A stretch of 64,000 nucleotides of DNA from Actinoallomurus purpureus (GTDB taxonomy: Bacteria; Actinomycetota; Actinomycetes; Streptosporangiales; Streptosporangiaceae): positions 62,001 through 126,000 of the forward strand of contig NZ_JAMXMY010000020.1 of the NCBI RefSeq assembly GCF_024055795.1, in the 5' to 3' direction. The notes under the pieces were generated by a model. That model was not told the origin of the DNA and did not search any database. It saw only the letters and a program-made list of their open reading frames with translations. Positions 1-7,620 of this stretch are shown one piece after another; the first letter of the stretch is position 1, and each line of letters opens with the position of its first letter. The position numbers and the translations under genes were made by a program.

Positions 1-294
1 GAACGAGGCGCCGGCGCCGGTGAACCGCTGGTACGCCGTGTTCTCGTCCACGGTGATGGTCTGGTTCGCGCTGCCACCGGTGCTTCCGAAGGAGATCGGC
101 GTCTGCTGCTGCAGGCCGCGGGTGACGTGGCGGCCGCCGGAGTCGTCGGTGGTGGTCAGCCAGATGTTGACGGGCTCGCCCGCGGCTCTGGCGGGAGCCG
201 GGCCGCTTACGAGGGCGGCGACGAGGACGAGAAGAGCGCAGAGGGATGGGGCGAGGGACCGGTGCGAGCGCGCGGGGTCGACGCGATGGAGCAC
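1..294 (-). CDS. GH30-family glucosylceramidase-like secreted glycosidase, N-terminal part
   Basis: Only the first 98 codons lie in the window; the rest runs off the left edge. A GTG start follows GAAGGGAA at good spacing. Residues 1-37 form a signal peptide (basic, then a Leu/Val/Ala-rich core, ending near ARAAG). The mature start contains WLTTTDDSGG, VTRGLQQQTPISF and ITVDENTAYQRFTGAGASF, the N-terminal beta-strands and first barrel strand typical of actinobacterial GH30 enzymes, which cleave beta-glucosides or related glycans outside the cell. The catalytic glutamates lie outside the window, so activity is inferred from family resemblance alone. Confidence 0.8.
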   Translation of the reverse strand, partial: MLHRVDPARSHRSLAPSLCALLVLVAALVSGPAPARAAGEPVNIWLTTTDDSGGRHVTRGLQQQTPISFGSTGGSANQTITVDENTAYQRFTGAGASF

Positions 295-345
295 GGTGCT
301 TCCCTTCGGTCCGGAGCGGAGTGTGGCAGCCTCCCCCGAAGGCGT

Positions 346-368
346 CTGACAGGAAAGCTTCCTGTCAG
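346..368. promoter_or_regulatory. Inverted-repeat operator candidate upstream of the GH30 gene
   Basis: Two perfect 10-base arms, CTGACAGGAA and TTCCTGTCAG, are separated by AGC. The site lies about 50 bases upstream of the glycosidase start, in the divergent region shared with the DeoR-family gene. AGGAAA/TTTCCT-type dyads are common before glycosidase genes in actinomycetes, where sugar-responsive repressors bind. The repressor here is not identified. Confidence 0.55.
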
Positions 369-436
369 TTATCTCGGACACTAACCGCCTTAAAACAAGG
401 TGTCAACAAAGTGCATTCCGCCTGGACAGCCGACGG

Positions 437-472
437 GGAGGGGGGCCGATCCGTTATATCGGCCGCCCCCTC
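437..472. repeat. Imperfect GC-rich hairpin in the divergent intergenic region
   Basis: A G-rich arm (GGAGGGGG then GCCGAT) pairs with ATCGGCC followed by a C-rich run, leaving a 7-base loop and one small bulge. It sits between two divergent genes, so a terminator role is not obvious. It could be a regulatory dyad or a transcript-insulating structure. Apart from this and the operator, the roughly 325-base gap shows only AT-rich promoter-like stretches around 385-420. Confidence 0.35.
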
Positions 473-620
473 CTTGGACCCTTATGGGCGCCTTAAGCGC
501 TCCCTAAGGCCGCCTGGGCCACGTGAAGCCGGAGCGTGCCGCGCCGGCCCGGACGTCCCGCAGCGGCGGTGGCGACCCCTTCGCTTGACGGGGCACGTTG
601 ATGGCGGTACCACCGACAGC

Positions 621-1382
621 ATGTACGCCGAGGAACGCCAGCAGGAGATTCTCCGCCGCACCCGCGAGGCCGGCCGGGTCGACGTCATGACGCTTGCGGA
701 GGACTTCGGCGTCACGATGGAGACCATCCGCCGGGATCTGACGGTCCTGGAGCGGGCGGGCGCGCTGCGCCGCGTGCACGGCGGAGCCATACCCGTCGAG
801 CGGCTCGGCTTCGAGCCCGCACTCGCGGCGCGCGACGCGGTGATGACGGCCGAGAAGGAGCGCATCGCCAAGGCTGCTCTCGCCGAACTGCCGGCCGACG
901 GATCGATCATCATCGACGCGGGCTCGACGACCGGACGCCTGGTCCAGGTACTGCCGAGCGACCGGGAGCTGACCGTAATCGTCAACTCGCCGCCCCTGGC
1001 GACCGTCCTCGCCACACGGTCCAACCTGAATGTGATCATGCTGGGCGGCCGGGTCCGCGGGCGCACGCTCGCGACGGTCGACGACTGGGCGATGCGGCCG
1101 CTCGACCGGCTGCGCGTCGACGTGGCGTTCATGGGGACCAACGGATGCTCCGTGGAGGCGGGGCTGACGACACCCGACCCGGCCGAGGCCGCGATGAAGG
1201 AGTCGATGATGGAGGCCGCGCGGCGCACCGTGGTCCTCGTCGACCACACCAAGGTCGGGAACGACTACCTCGCGCGATTCGCCGCGCTGTCCGAGGTCAG
1301 CGTCCTGATCACGGACACGGGCCTGGACGCCGGGCTGGCCGCGGACCTCGCCGCGGAAGGCCCTGAGGTCGTACGCGTGTGA
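621..1382 (+). CDS. DeoR-family transcriptional regulator
   Basis: The 253-residue protein has an N-terminal winged helix (RQQEILRRTREAGRVDVMTL, then DFGVTMETIRRDL) and the diagnostic HGG motif (RRVHGGA) near residue 55. The C-terminal DeoR sensor domain carries IIIDAGSTTGRLVQ, NSPPLA, LGGRVR and FMGTNG, a phosphosugar-binding isomerase-like fold. Family members usually repress sugar or sugar-alcohol catabolic operons and respond to phosphosugars. The ATG was chosen because it starts exactly at the conserved N-terminus (MYAEERQQ); a longer in-frame reading from 246 adds residues of no family character. The target is unknown. The phosphotransferase operon 4 kb away is one candidate, because its promoter has phased direct repeats of the kind this family binds. 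Confidence 0.9.
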   Translation: MYAEERQQEILRRTREAGRVDVMTLAEDFGVTMETIRRDLTVLERAGALRRVHGGAIPVERLGFEPALAARDAVMTAEKERIAKAALAELPADGSIIIDAGSTTGRLVQVLPSDRELTVIVNSPPLATVLATRSNLNVIMLGGRVRGRTLATVDDWAMRPLDRLRVDVAFMGTNGCSVEAGLTTPDPAEAAMKESMMEAARRTVVLVDHTKVGNDYLARFAALSEVSVLITDTGLDAGLAADLAAEGPEVVRV

Positions 1383-1456
1383 CGCGGACCACACGCTGAA
1401 CCCCTGCGGGCTTGGGACGCGTATTACCGGTTACCTTGCGGCGACTGACGACGCCG

Positions 1457-1485
1457 TTGACAACCAACACAAAACGCGATAAACA
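1457..1485 (+). promoter_or_regulatory. Sigma-70-like promoter of the membrane-anchored protein gene
   Basis: TTGACA and TAAACA are separated by exactly 17 bases in an A-rich stretch that stands out from the GC-rich surroundings. The distance to the downstream start codon is about 70 bases, giving a leader that ends in a GGAG-type ribosome binding site. Confidence 0.5.
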
Positions 1486-1557
1486 AAAGTAGAAGCAACC
1501 GGAAGACAACCAAACGGGCATCGACCGGTGGCGCCTACGCGGAAGCGGAGGCCGAAC

Positions 1558-2259
1558 ATGACGCGTTCTCCCCGGCCCGGCCACAGACGTCGCAGCAGGC
1601 CACTCGGCGGAAAACGGAAGTACGCCGCGGTCTGGCTGCTCGTCACCTCCGGCGCCATGGTGACCTCCTACTGCGGCATCCAGGAGATCTACGCAACGGG
1701 GGGCGAGACCCACCAAGCCCTGCCGGTGGTGGCCCAGCCGTCGCCGCCAACGGCGAGCACCACGCCCGCCGCCGCGAGTCGCACGCCCAGTCCGAGACCA
1801 CCGCAGGCGTCGATCCGTCCCCGCCCCACGCCGACCCGGTCCCGGCCCGCTGCCTTACCCACGACGACGGCCGCCCCGACCGTCACGATCACCGCTCCCC
1901 CGGATCAGGCCAAGGTCAACGGCCGGGCCGGAGTGCTGGTCCACGGACGCGTCGGCGACCTCCGGGGCGACGTCCTGCGCATCTTCGTCTACGCCCCGGA
2001 CGGGCGGTTCTACCTCACCGACAACGGCCCGGTGCAGAGCCGGGACGGGCAGTGGAGTTCCCCGATCCAGCAGATCGGCGACGGCACCCGCGACATCGGC
2101 CGCTTCTTCAAGATCACGGCGGTCCGGGCGGACGCGACCTGTCAGGACACGATCCAGGGGCGAAGCCCGGACGTCAACGGCAACATCGCCTTCCTGGCGG
2201 TGCCGCCCGGCTGCGCGGTCGCCGACGAGGTGGCCGTGCTCAAGACGGCGTGGAACTGA
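1558..2259 (+). CDS. Membrane-anchored protein with Pro/Thr-rich stalk and C-terminal extracellular domain
   Basis: The 233-residue protein begins with a basic cytoplasmic stretch, then one membrane segment at about residues 25-42 (YAAVWLLVTSGAMVTSYCG). A long Pro/Ser/Thr/Ala linker spans about residues 55-110, and a globular beta-rich domain follows from VTITAPPDQAKVNGRAGVL to the end, with two cysteines (CQD and PGCAV) that could pair. The domain resembles bacterial Ig-like surface modules (ITAPPDQ...GRAGVLVHGRV), so surface binding or sensing is plausible, but no function is assigned. The ATG follows GCGGAGG at seven bases; an in-frame GTG at 1528 lacks a comparable site. Confidence 0.6.
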   Translation: MTRSPRPGHRRRSRPLGGKRKYAAVWLLVTSGAMVTSYCGIQEIYATGGETHQALPVVAQPSPPTASTTPAAASRTPSPRPPQASIRPRPTPTRSRPAALPTTTAAPTVTITAPPDQAKVNGRAGVLVHGRVGDLRGDVLRIFVYAPDGRFYLTDNGPVQSRDGQWSSPIQQIGDGTRDIGRFFKITAVRADATCQDTIQGRSPDVNGNIAFLAVPPGCAVADEVAVLKTAWN

Positions 2260-2306
2260 TGGGACTCAAGGGGATCGACCGGGCTCACGACCGGGATGGA
2301 GCGGGC

Positions 2307-3668
2307 TCACGGGAGCGTGTGATCGGTCGGCCGGCCCGGCCGCAACCGGGGTCCCCTTCCGCGCCTGCGTCGTTTCCGCTGCGCCCCCGTCGTCCGCAGC
2401 CAGATGCCGACCTGCGCGCCGCCCAAGGCCGATCGGCCGATGCGCAGCTCGCCGCCGGTGGACTCCGCCAACCGGCGCACGATGTCCAGGCCCAGCCCCG
2501 TGGAGCCGCCTCCGGACCTGCCCCGCTGGAGCGCGAACTGCGGATCGGCGATCCCCGGCCCCGCGTCGGAGACCAGGACGCCGACCCGGTCGGGGCCGGT
2601 CCGCATCGTCACCGCGAACTCCGTGCCCTCGGGCGTATGGTGGAACAGGTTCCCCAGCACGGCGTCCAGGGCCGCCGCGAGCTCACCCTGGCCGACCGGA
2701 ACCGGCACCGGGTGATCGAACCCGTCCAGCCGCCAGTCGCGCCCTTGGTCCTCGGCCAGCACCGACCAGAACGCGACACGGTCCCGCACCACCTCGGTCG
2801 CATCGCACGTGGTCGTCGCGTGCTCCCCGCCGGGACGCTGCGCGGTCTTGATGACGATGTCGATCTCCTGCTCCATGCGGGTCATCGCCAGGCGGGCCTT
2901 CCGCATCTCCGGTCCCTGGCCGAGACGGTCGATGTTGAGTCGTAGCGCGGTCAGCGGCGTGCGCAGTCGGTGCGACAGATCGGCCGCGAACTGGCGTTCG
3001 GCCGTGAGCCGCTGCGCGATCTGATCCGCCATGGCATTGAAGGCGTACGCGGCCTCCTCGAGTTCCGGAGGCCCTTCCGGCCGGATGCGGACGGTCACGT
3101 CACCGGAGCCGAGCCGGGCCGCCGCGCGCGCCAGCCGCCGCGCGGAGCCGACGACTCTCCGCCCCAGCCGATCGGCGGCGAGGATCGAACACGCCACCAG
3201 GAACACGGCGACCAGGGTCATCACGCTCCAGGCCGGTACGACGCCCGGCGGCAGCCGGCCGACGCCCACGTCGACCTCCACGACGGCCATGCCCGCGTTC
3301 CCGACAGGGACGGGCTGCAGGACCGCCGGCCCGCCGGCGACGCTCGTCTGCAGGGCCTGTCCTCGGTCGCGGACCCGCGCGATGAGCGCCGGGGAGACCG
3401 CCGACCGCTGTCCGACCCGTGCTCCCCCGGGCATCGTCACGCCGATGCGGTCCCGGCCACCGGCGGACGCGCCCGCGATCGCCCGGGCCACCGCCGCCGG
3501 GTCGCCGGAGGCCGCCACGACCGGGAGGACCGCGCCGATCCGGCGCTGGGCGCGGATGACCGCACGGTCCGCGGCCGCGTCCCGTACGACCAGGGCGGAC
3601 GGGATCAGGAAGGCCAGCGCGACCATCGAGGTCACCGCCAGCGCGACGAGCGCGAGGGAACGCCTCAC
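2307..3668 (-). CDS. Two-component sensor histidine kinase
   Basis: The 453-residue kinase has a first membrane helix at about residues 5-28, an extracytoplasmic sensor region to about 145, a second helix at about 146-165 and a HAMP linker. The dimerisation/phosphoacceptor helix reads FAADLSHRLRTPLTAL, with His233 as the predicted phosphorylation site. The ATPase domain shows NLFHHTPEG (N box), DAGPGI (G1) and GSTGLGLDIV (G2). It would phosphorylate the response regulator encoded just upstream. Its GTG start overlaps that gene's TGA by four bases, so the two are translationally coupled. Position in the same strand block as a secreted beta-rich protein suggests the pair reports envelope or extracellular conditions. 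Confidence 0.9.
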   Translation of the reverse strand: MRRSLALVALAVTSMVALAFLIPSALVVRDAAADRAVIRAQRRIGAVLPVVAASGDPAAVARAIAGASAGGRDRIGVTMPGGARVGQRSAVSPALIARVRDRGQALQTSVAGGPAVLQPVPVGNAGMAVVEVDVGVGRLPPGVVPAWSVMTLVAVFLVACSILAADRLGRRVVGSARRLARAAARLGSGDVTVRIRPEGPPELEEAAYAFNAMADQIAQRLTAERQFAADLSHRLRTPLTALRLNIDRLGQGPEMRKARLAMTRMEQEIDIVIKTAQRPGGEHATTTCDATEVVRDRVAFWSVLAEDQGRDWRLDGFDHPVPVPVGQGELAAALDAVLGNLFHHTPEGTEFAVTMRTGPDRVGVLVSDAGPGIADPQFALQRGRSGGGSTGLGLDIVRRLAESTGGELRIGRSALGGAQVGIWLRTTGAQRKRRRRGRGPRLRPGRPTDHTLP

Positions 3669-4342
3669 GTCGGATCCACGAGTTTGAACCCGACCCCGCG
3701 CACCGTGTGGAGGTAGCGCGGGGCCGCGGCGGTCTCGCCGAGCTTGCGACGCAGCCAGGAAAGGTGAACGTCGATGGTCTGGTCGTCGCCGTACGGCTGC
3801 TGCCACACCTCGGTCCGTAGGTCGGCGCGGGATACGACCTCGCCGGCCCGCGAGGCGAGAAAGGCCAGCAGGTCGAACTCTCGCCGCGTCAAGTCGATGG
3901 GCCGCGAATCCAGTTTCACCTCGCGCCGGACGACGTCGATGCGCAGACCGCCGACCTCGATGACCGTGGAGCCGCCGCCACCCCGCGCACGCCGGAGAAC
4001 GGCGCCGAGCCGTGCCTCGAGCTGATCGATCGTGAACGGCTTGACCACATAATCGTCCGCCCCGGCATTCAGCAGTCGGACGACTTCCTGGTCGTCGTCA
4101 CGAGCCGTCACCACGATGACCGGAACCTCGGATACCGCCCGCAGCATCTTGAGCAATTCGAAACCGTCGAGATCGGGCAGCCCCAGATCCAGCAGAACGG
4201 CATCGGGCGGCCGGTCGGAGATATCCCGCAGCGCCTCCCAGGCCGCCCCCACGCTGCGGACGGAGTGACGGCGTTCGGTCAGGTCGTGTACAAGAGCGGT
4301 CCGGACGTCGGCGTCGTCTTCCACCACCAATATCTTGGCCAT
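3665..4342 (-). CDS. OmpR/PhoB-family response regulator
   Basis: The receiver domain (residues 1-120) has the acidic pair D9/D10, phosphoacceptor D52 in AVLLDLGLPDLDG, T79 and K101 (VVKPF). The C-terminal winged-helix domain (about 130-222) carries DLTRREFDLLAFLASRAGEV and the recognition region DDQTIDVHLSWLRRKLGE, ending with RGVGFKL. It activates or represses transcription when phosphorylated by the coupled kinase. It follows the 79-residue membrane peptide gene by 12 bases, so all four genes of this block are probably co-transcribed. Targets are unknown; autoregulation of the block is likely. Confidence 0.92.
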   Translation of the reverse strand: MAKILVVEDDADVRTALVHDLTERRHSVRSVGAAWEALRDISDRPPDAVLLDLGLPDLDGFELLKMLRAVSEVPVIVVTARDDDQEVVRLLNAGADDYVVKPFTIDQLEARLGAVLRRARGGGGSTVIEVGGLRIDVVRREVKLDSRPIDLTRREFDLLAFLASRAGEVVSRADLRTEVWQQPYGDDQTIDVHLSWLRRKLGETAAAPRYLHTVRGVGFKLVDPT

Positions 4343-4354
4343 GGCGAAACTGTA

Positions 4355-4594
4355 CTACCGGCCTTCTCGCCGGATCTTCTTTGTGCCAGGCGAATAATCG
4401 GCGATGACCTGCGAGATCTCGTCGACGATGGCACTCTTCCGGTATTCGACCTGCCGCTCGGAGCCACCGGTCCTGTTCCCGTGCGCGGCGGTCGCCGGCA
4501 AAGCGACGACGGCGGTGGTGAGCGTGGCGACGTTCGCGGCGGCGATGACGAAGACCGCCACCAACCGCGGCTTCCCGGCCATGCGGATGCTCAT
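4355..4594 (-). CDS. Small membrane or secreted peptide in two-component operon
   Basis: The 79-residue product begins MSIRMAGKPRLVAVFVIAAA and has one hydrophobic segment at about residues 10-38, followed by a polar tail rich in charged residues (SERQVEYRKSAIVDEIS). A GGAGATGAGAA site precedes the ATG by four to ten bases, supporting translation. The gene lies between the secreted protein gene and the response regulator. A small accessory sensor partner or cleaved lipid-facing peptide is possible; no family was recognised. Confidence 0.6.
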   Translation of the reverse strand: MSIRMAGKPRLVAVFVIAAANVATLTTAVVALPATAAHGNRTGGSERQVEYRKSAIVDEISQVIADYSPGTKKIRREGR

Positions 4595-4662
4595 TTCTCA
4601 TCTCCATTCCCGAGCGTGCGAAGGAGCCGGGCGGCCGTCGTCCGGCCGCCCGGCTCCCGCGG

Positions 4663-5418
4663 TCACTTGCGCACGTTGCCCGCCGCGTCCTGCGTGACCA
4701 CCATGTTCACGACCTCCCTGCGCAGGCCCGGCGAACCCTGGCCCGGGCCCTGGCCGTTGTCGCCGCAGACCCGGTTCTTCTCGTCGTCGGTCATGGGGCG
4801 TTCCTTGAACGTCACGTTGTGCGTGCCGGCGTCCTTGTCGTCGGTCACCGAGCCCCCGACGTACCACTCGTAGTGCGCGTCGCCGTCATCCGAGGTCTTC
4901 ACCCGGTCCCCGTAGTTGATCTGCCAGTGACCGTTGACCTTCAGCATCTCCGTGGAGAGCTCGAGCCAGCCGACGTTGCCGGGCTGGACGTGGTGGGTGT
5001 CGCCGTTCCAGGTCCAGTTGCCCTTGTTCCAGACGTGGCCGTAGCTGGCCTCCACCCCGATCTCGATGGCCTCCCCCAGTTTGAACTTGGGGCCTCCGCT
5101 GATCCCGAAGCTGTTCGACTCCTCGACGGTGTCGGTGACCTGGTACTGGTGGTCCTGCGCGGCGGTCGTGCAGTTCCAGGCGTATTCGTCGTTCTGCGGG
5201 ACGTGGAAGTCCGACTGGAACGACTCCTGGCTCTCCGGGACGAACTTGCATCGGTCGGCCTTGTAGGGGACGGTCACACCGGAGTCGGGGCAGGTATCGA
5301 GCAGATCGCCCGTAACCGTGACCACCCTCGCGGTCGCCGGCCCGGCCGGAAGAAGCACTCCGGTCCCGACCATCGCGGCTCCCGCGAGTGCGACCAGACC
5401 TGCACGTGCTCGGTTCAT
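4663..5418 (-). CDS. Secreted aerolysin/ETX-MTX2-like beta-rich protein
   Basis: The 251-residue product has a clear signal peptide (MNRARAGLVALAGAAMVGTG, cleavage near ATARV). The mature part is rich in alternating polar/hydrophobic strands: YQVTDTVEESNSFGISGG, then FKLGEAIEIGVEASYGHVW, then VQPGNVGWLELSTEMLKVNG. That succession (Ser/Thr-rich amphipathic strand, glycine turn, second amphipathic strand, PG loop, long strand) is the pattern of the membrane-inserting region of aerolysin-like beta-pore proteins. Four cysteines may form disulfides. I infer this fold from the pattern, not from a search. The ATG follows the strong site GAGGAGGAATTCG; an upstream in-frame start lacks one. The gene leads the two-component block and an AT-rich promoter region lies upstream. 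Confidence 0.6.
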   Translation of the reverse strand: MNRARAGLVALAGAAMVGTGVLLPAGPATARVVTVTGDLLDTCPDSGVTVPYKADRCKFVPESQESFQSDFHVPQNDEYAWNCTTAAQDHQYQVTDTVEESNSFGISGGPKFKLGEAIEIGVEASYGHVWNKGNWTWNGDTHHVQPGNVGWLELSTEMLKVNGHWQINYGDRVKTSDDGDAHYEWYVGGSVTDDKDAGTHNVTFKERPMTDDEKNRVCGDNGQGPGQGSPGLRREVVNMVVTQDAAGNVRK

Positions 5419-5577
5419 CGAATTCCTCCTCGACGAGTTTTGCTGACACCTCATTTATAGCCAGAAAACGACGACGCTACTTTATCTGCTACTTAAATGC
5501 CGCATAACGATATTTGAGAAGACGCATTTCCGGATCGCGAATTTAAGCCGCCCTAATGCAATGACCGCCGGACACAA

Positions 5578-5613
5578 AAAGAATGCCCCCCGTGACGACG
5601 GAGGGCATTCTTT
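5578..5613 (-). terminator. Rho-independent terminator of the phosphotransferase operon
   Basis: On the minus strand, AAAGAATGCCCTC pairs with the complementary arm across a short GC loop, with one mismatch, and is followed by TTTTTGTG. It starts 11 bases after the stop codon of the EI gene, the last gene of the operon. Confidence 0.85.
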
Positions 5614-5624
5614 CGGTGCCGGAG

Positions 5625-7331
5625 TCAGGGCCCCGCGGTGAGCACGGCGGCCCTGGCCGCGGCGGCGTCGGCGGCGTCGAGCGCACGCCGGGCCAGTTCC
5701 TCGCACTCGGCGCGCTCGTACGCGGCGAGACGGGCGCGTACGGCGGGCACGCTGCGCGGGCTCATCGACAGCTTCGTGACACCCAGGCCGACCAGCACCG
5801 GCGCGAGGGCGGGATCCGCGGCCGCCTCGCCGCACACCCCGACGGATCTGCCACTGCGCCGGCCCGCGTCCGCGCAGGTCGCGATGAGTTGCAGCAGGGC
5901 CGGCTGCCATGGGTCGAGCAGGTCGGCCAAGGCTCCCGACTGCCGGTCGGCGGCCAGGGTGTACTGGCTGAGGTCGTTGGTCCCGACGCTGAGGAAGTCG
6001 GCGACCTCGACGAGGCGCTCGGCCCGCAGCGCGGCGGCCGGCACCTCGACCATCACGCCCGCCGTGCGCAGGCCGAACGCGCGGGCCCGCGCGACGAAGT
6101 CCGCCGCCTCCGGTGGCGTCGACACCATGGGGGCCATGACCCACACGTCGGCGGTCGTCCGTTCGGCGGCCCGCGCGATCGCCGCCAGCTGGGTGTCGAG
6201 GATGCCGGGCCGGTCACGCGCCACCCGCAGGCCGCGCACGCCGAGCGCCGGGTTCGGCTCCTCCGGGAGGCCGAGGAACGGCAGCGGCTTGTCGGCGCCG
6301 GCGTCCAGCGTCCGCACGACGACGGTGCCCTCCGGGAAGTGGGAGAACACCTCGGCGTACGCGGTGACCTGTTCGTCCAGGCCGGGCGCGTCCCTGCGGT
6401 CGAGGAAGAGGAACTCGGTGCGGAACAGGCCCACCCCGGTGACCCCGTCGAGGTCGGCTCCCCGGAGGTCGGCGGCGGACCCGATGTTGACCATGAGGTC
6501 GACAGGATGCCCGTCCGCCGTACGCCCGGGGCCGCGTCCGGCGGCGAGCCTGCTCCGCTCGTCGGCCGCCCGTGCGCGTACGTCGGCCGCCTCCTCCTCG
6601 CCGACACCCGCGCCGACCCGCCCGGAGGTGCCGTCCACCGTCACCAGCGTGCCGTCCGGGACGTCCAGGATCCCGGCGCAGCCCACGACGGCGGGCAGGC
6701 CCAGCGCCCGGGCGAGGATCGCGGTGTGGCTGGTCGGCCCACCGCGCTCGGTGACCAGGGCGAGCACGGTCTCCGGGTCGAGGCCGACCGTGTCGGCGGG
6801 CGCGAGGTCGTCGGCGATCAGGACGAATGGGTGCCCGGGCGCCGGCAGGCCCGGCATCGGCCGGCCGAGCGCGGCGGCGATCGCCCGGTGCGCGATGTCG
6901 TCGAGGTCGGCCGCGCGTTCGCCGAGGTACCCGCCGAGCGCGGCGAGGATCTCCCGGTGCCGGTCGAAGGTGGACCGCAGCGCGTGCGGGGCGTCGTCCC
7001 CGCTCCGTACGCGCTCGGCCACCCCCTCCCGCAGGGTCGGATCCGCGGCGATCATCGCCTGCGCGGACAGGATGTCGCGGGCCTCGCCGGTGGCCGCGTC
7101 GGCGCGGGCCCGCAGGTCGGCCTCGGTGGCCTCCAGGGCCCGTACGGCGTCGGCGAGTTCGCGGTCCGGGTCGCTGACCGGGAGGTCGGTCGGGGCAGGT
7201 TGGTCGGGAAGAACCGGGCGCGGATCCGGCAGCGCCGGCGGGGACGCCATCCGCGCCACCGGGCCTGCGGCCAGGCCGGGCCCGACTCCGATCCCGTGCA
7301 GGACTCGCGGCGGGGCGTCGAGGTCAGGCAT
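5625..7331 (-). CDS. ptsI: Phosphoenolpyruvate-protein phosphotransferase (PTS enzyme I)
   Basis: The 568-residue protein has the usual length of enzyme I. It takes phosphate from phosphoenolpyruvate onto His202 (GGPTSHTAILARALG) and passes it to HPr. The N-terminal swivelling and HPr-binding domains precede the C-terminal PEP-binding barrel, recognisable by LFRTEFLFLDR, the arginine-rich NPALGVRGLR, SVGTNDLSQYTLAADR and the catalytic cysteine region VGVCGEAA. The start chosen overlaps the HPr stop by eight bases (ATGCCTGA) and gives the family N-terminus (VLHGIGVGPGLAAG). An upstream start would lie inside the HPr gene. Confidence 0.96.
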   Translation of the reverse strand: MPDLDAPPRVLHGIGVGPGLAAGPVARMASPPALPDPRPVLPDQPAPTDLPVSDPDRELADAVRALEATEADLRARADAATGEARDILSAQAMIAADPTLREGVAERVRSGDDAPHALRSTFDRHREILAALGGYLGERAADLDDIAHRAIAAALGRPMPGLPAPGHPFVLIADDLAPADTVGLDPETVLALVTERGGPTSHTAILARALGLPAVVGCAGILDVPDGTLVTVDGTSGRVGAGVGEEEAADVRARAADERSRLAAGRGPGRTADGHPVDLMVNIGSAADLRGADLDGVTGVGLFRTEFLFLDRRDAPGLDEQVTAYAEVFSHFPEGTVVVRTLDAGADKPLPFLGLPEEPNPALGVRGLRVARDRPGILDTQLAAIARAAERTTADVWVMAPMVSTPPEAADFVARARAFGLRTAGVMVEVPAAALRAERLVEVADFLSVGTNDLSQYTLAADRQSGALADLLDPWQPALLQLIATCADAGRRSGRSVGVCGEAAADPALAPVLVGLGVTKLSMSPRSVPAVRARLAAYERAECEELARRALDAADAAAARAAVLTAGP

Positions 7332-7608
7332 CGGCCGCTTCCTCGGCGTCCAGGTCGCGGGCGAGCAGGGCCGCGAGCGAGTCGAGGGCCGCGTCGGCAC
7401 CCGGCCCGTCGGCCTCGAGGGTGACCTCGGTGCCGTGCCCGGCGCCGAGGGACAGCACGGCGAGCATGCTGGCGGCCGGTACGGCCGGGCCGTCCCCGAC
7501 GCGGATGCGCACGGGCACGTCCTGGTCGGCGGCGGCCTTGACGAACAGCGCCGCCGGCCTCGCGTGCAGGCCGGTGCGGGAGGCGATGGCCACGGTACGC
7601 GTCGACAT
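7324..7608 (-). CDS. ptsH: PTS phosphocarrier protein HPr
   Basis: The 94-residue protein carries phosphate from enzyme I to EIIA through His15 in the motif GLHARPAA. The conserved Ser47 region (AASMLAVLSLGAGHG) is also present, although a matching HPr kinase is not seen here. The ATG follows GAGGAGCAGAC. It sits between the dehydrogenase gene (12-base gap) and ptsI (8-base overlap), making this locus self-contained for phosphate transfer. Confidence 0.96.
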   Translation of the reverse strand: MSTRTVAIASRTGLHARPAALFVKAAADQDVPVRIRVGDGPAVPAASMLAVLSLGAGHGTEVTLEADGPGADAALDSLAALLARDLDAEEAADA

Positions 7609-7620
7609 GTCTGCTCCTCG

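Noticed and set aside
437-472. Rho-independent terminator between the GH30 and DeoR genes
   Set aside because: Both genes point away from it, so there is no transcript for it to end; kept only as an inverted repeat.
246-620. N-terminal extension of the DeoR-family regulator
   Set aside because: The extra 125 residues are compositionally random, run through the GH30 promoter and operator, and precede a canonical DeoR N-terminus.
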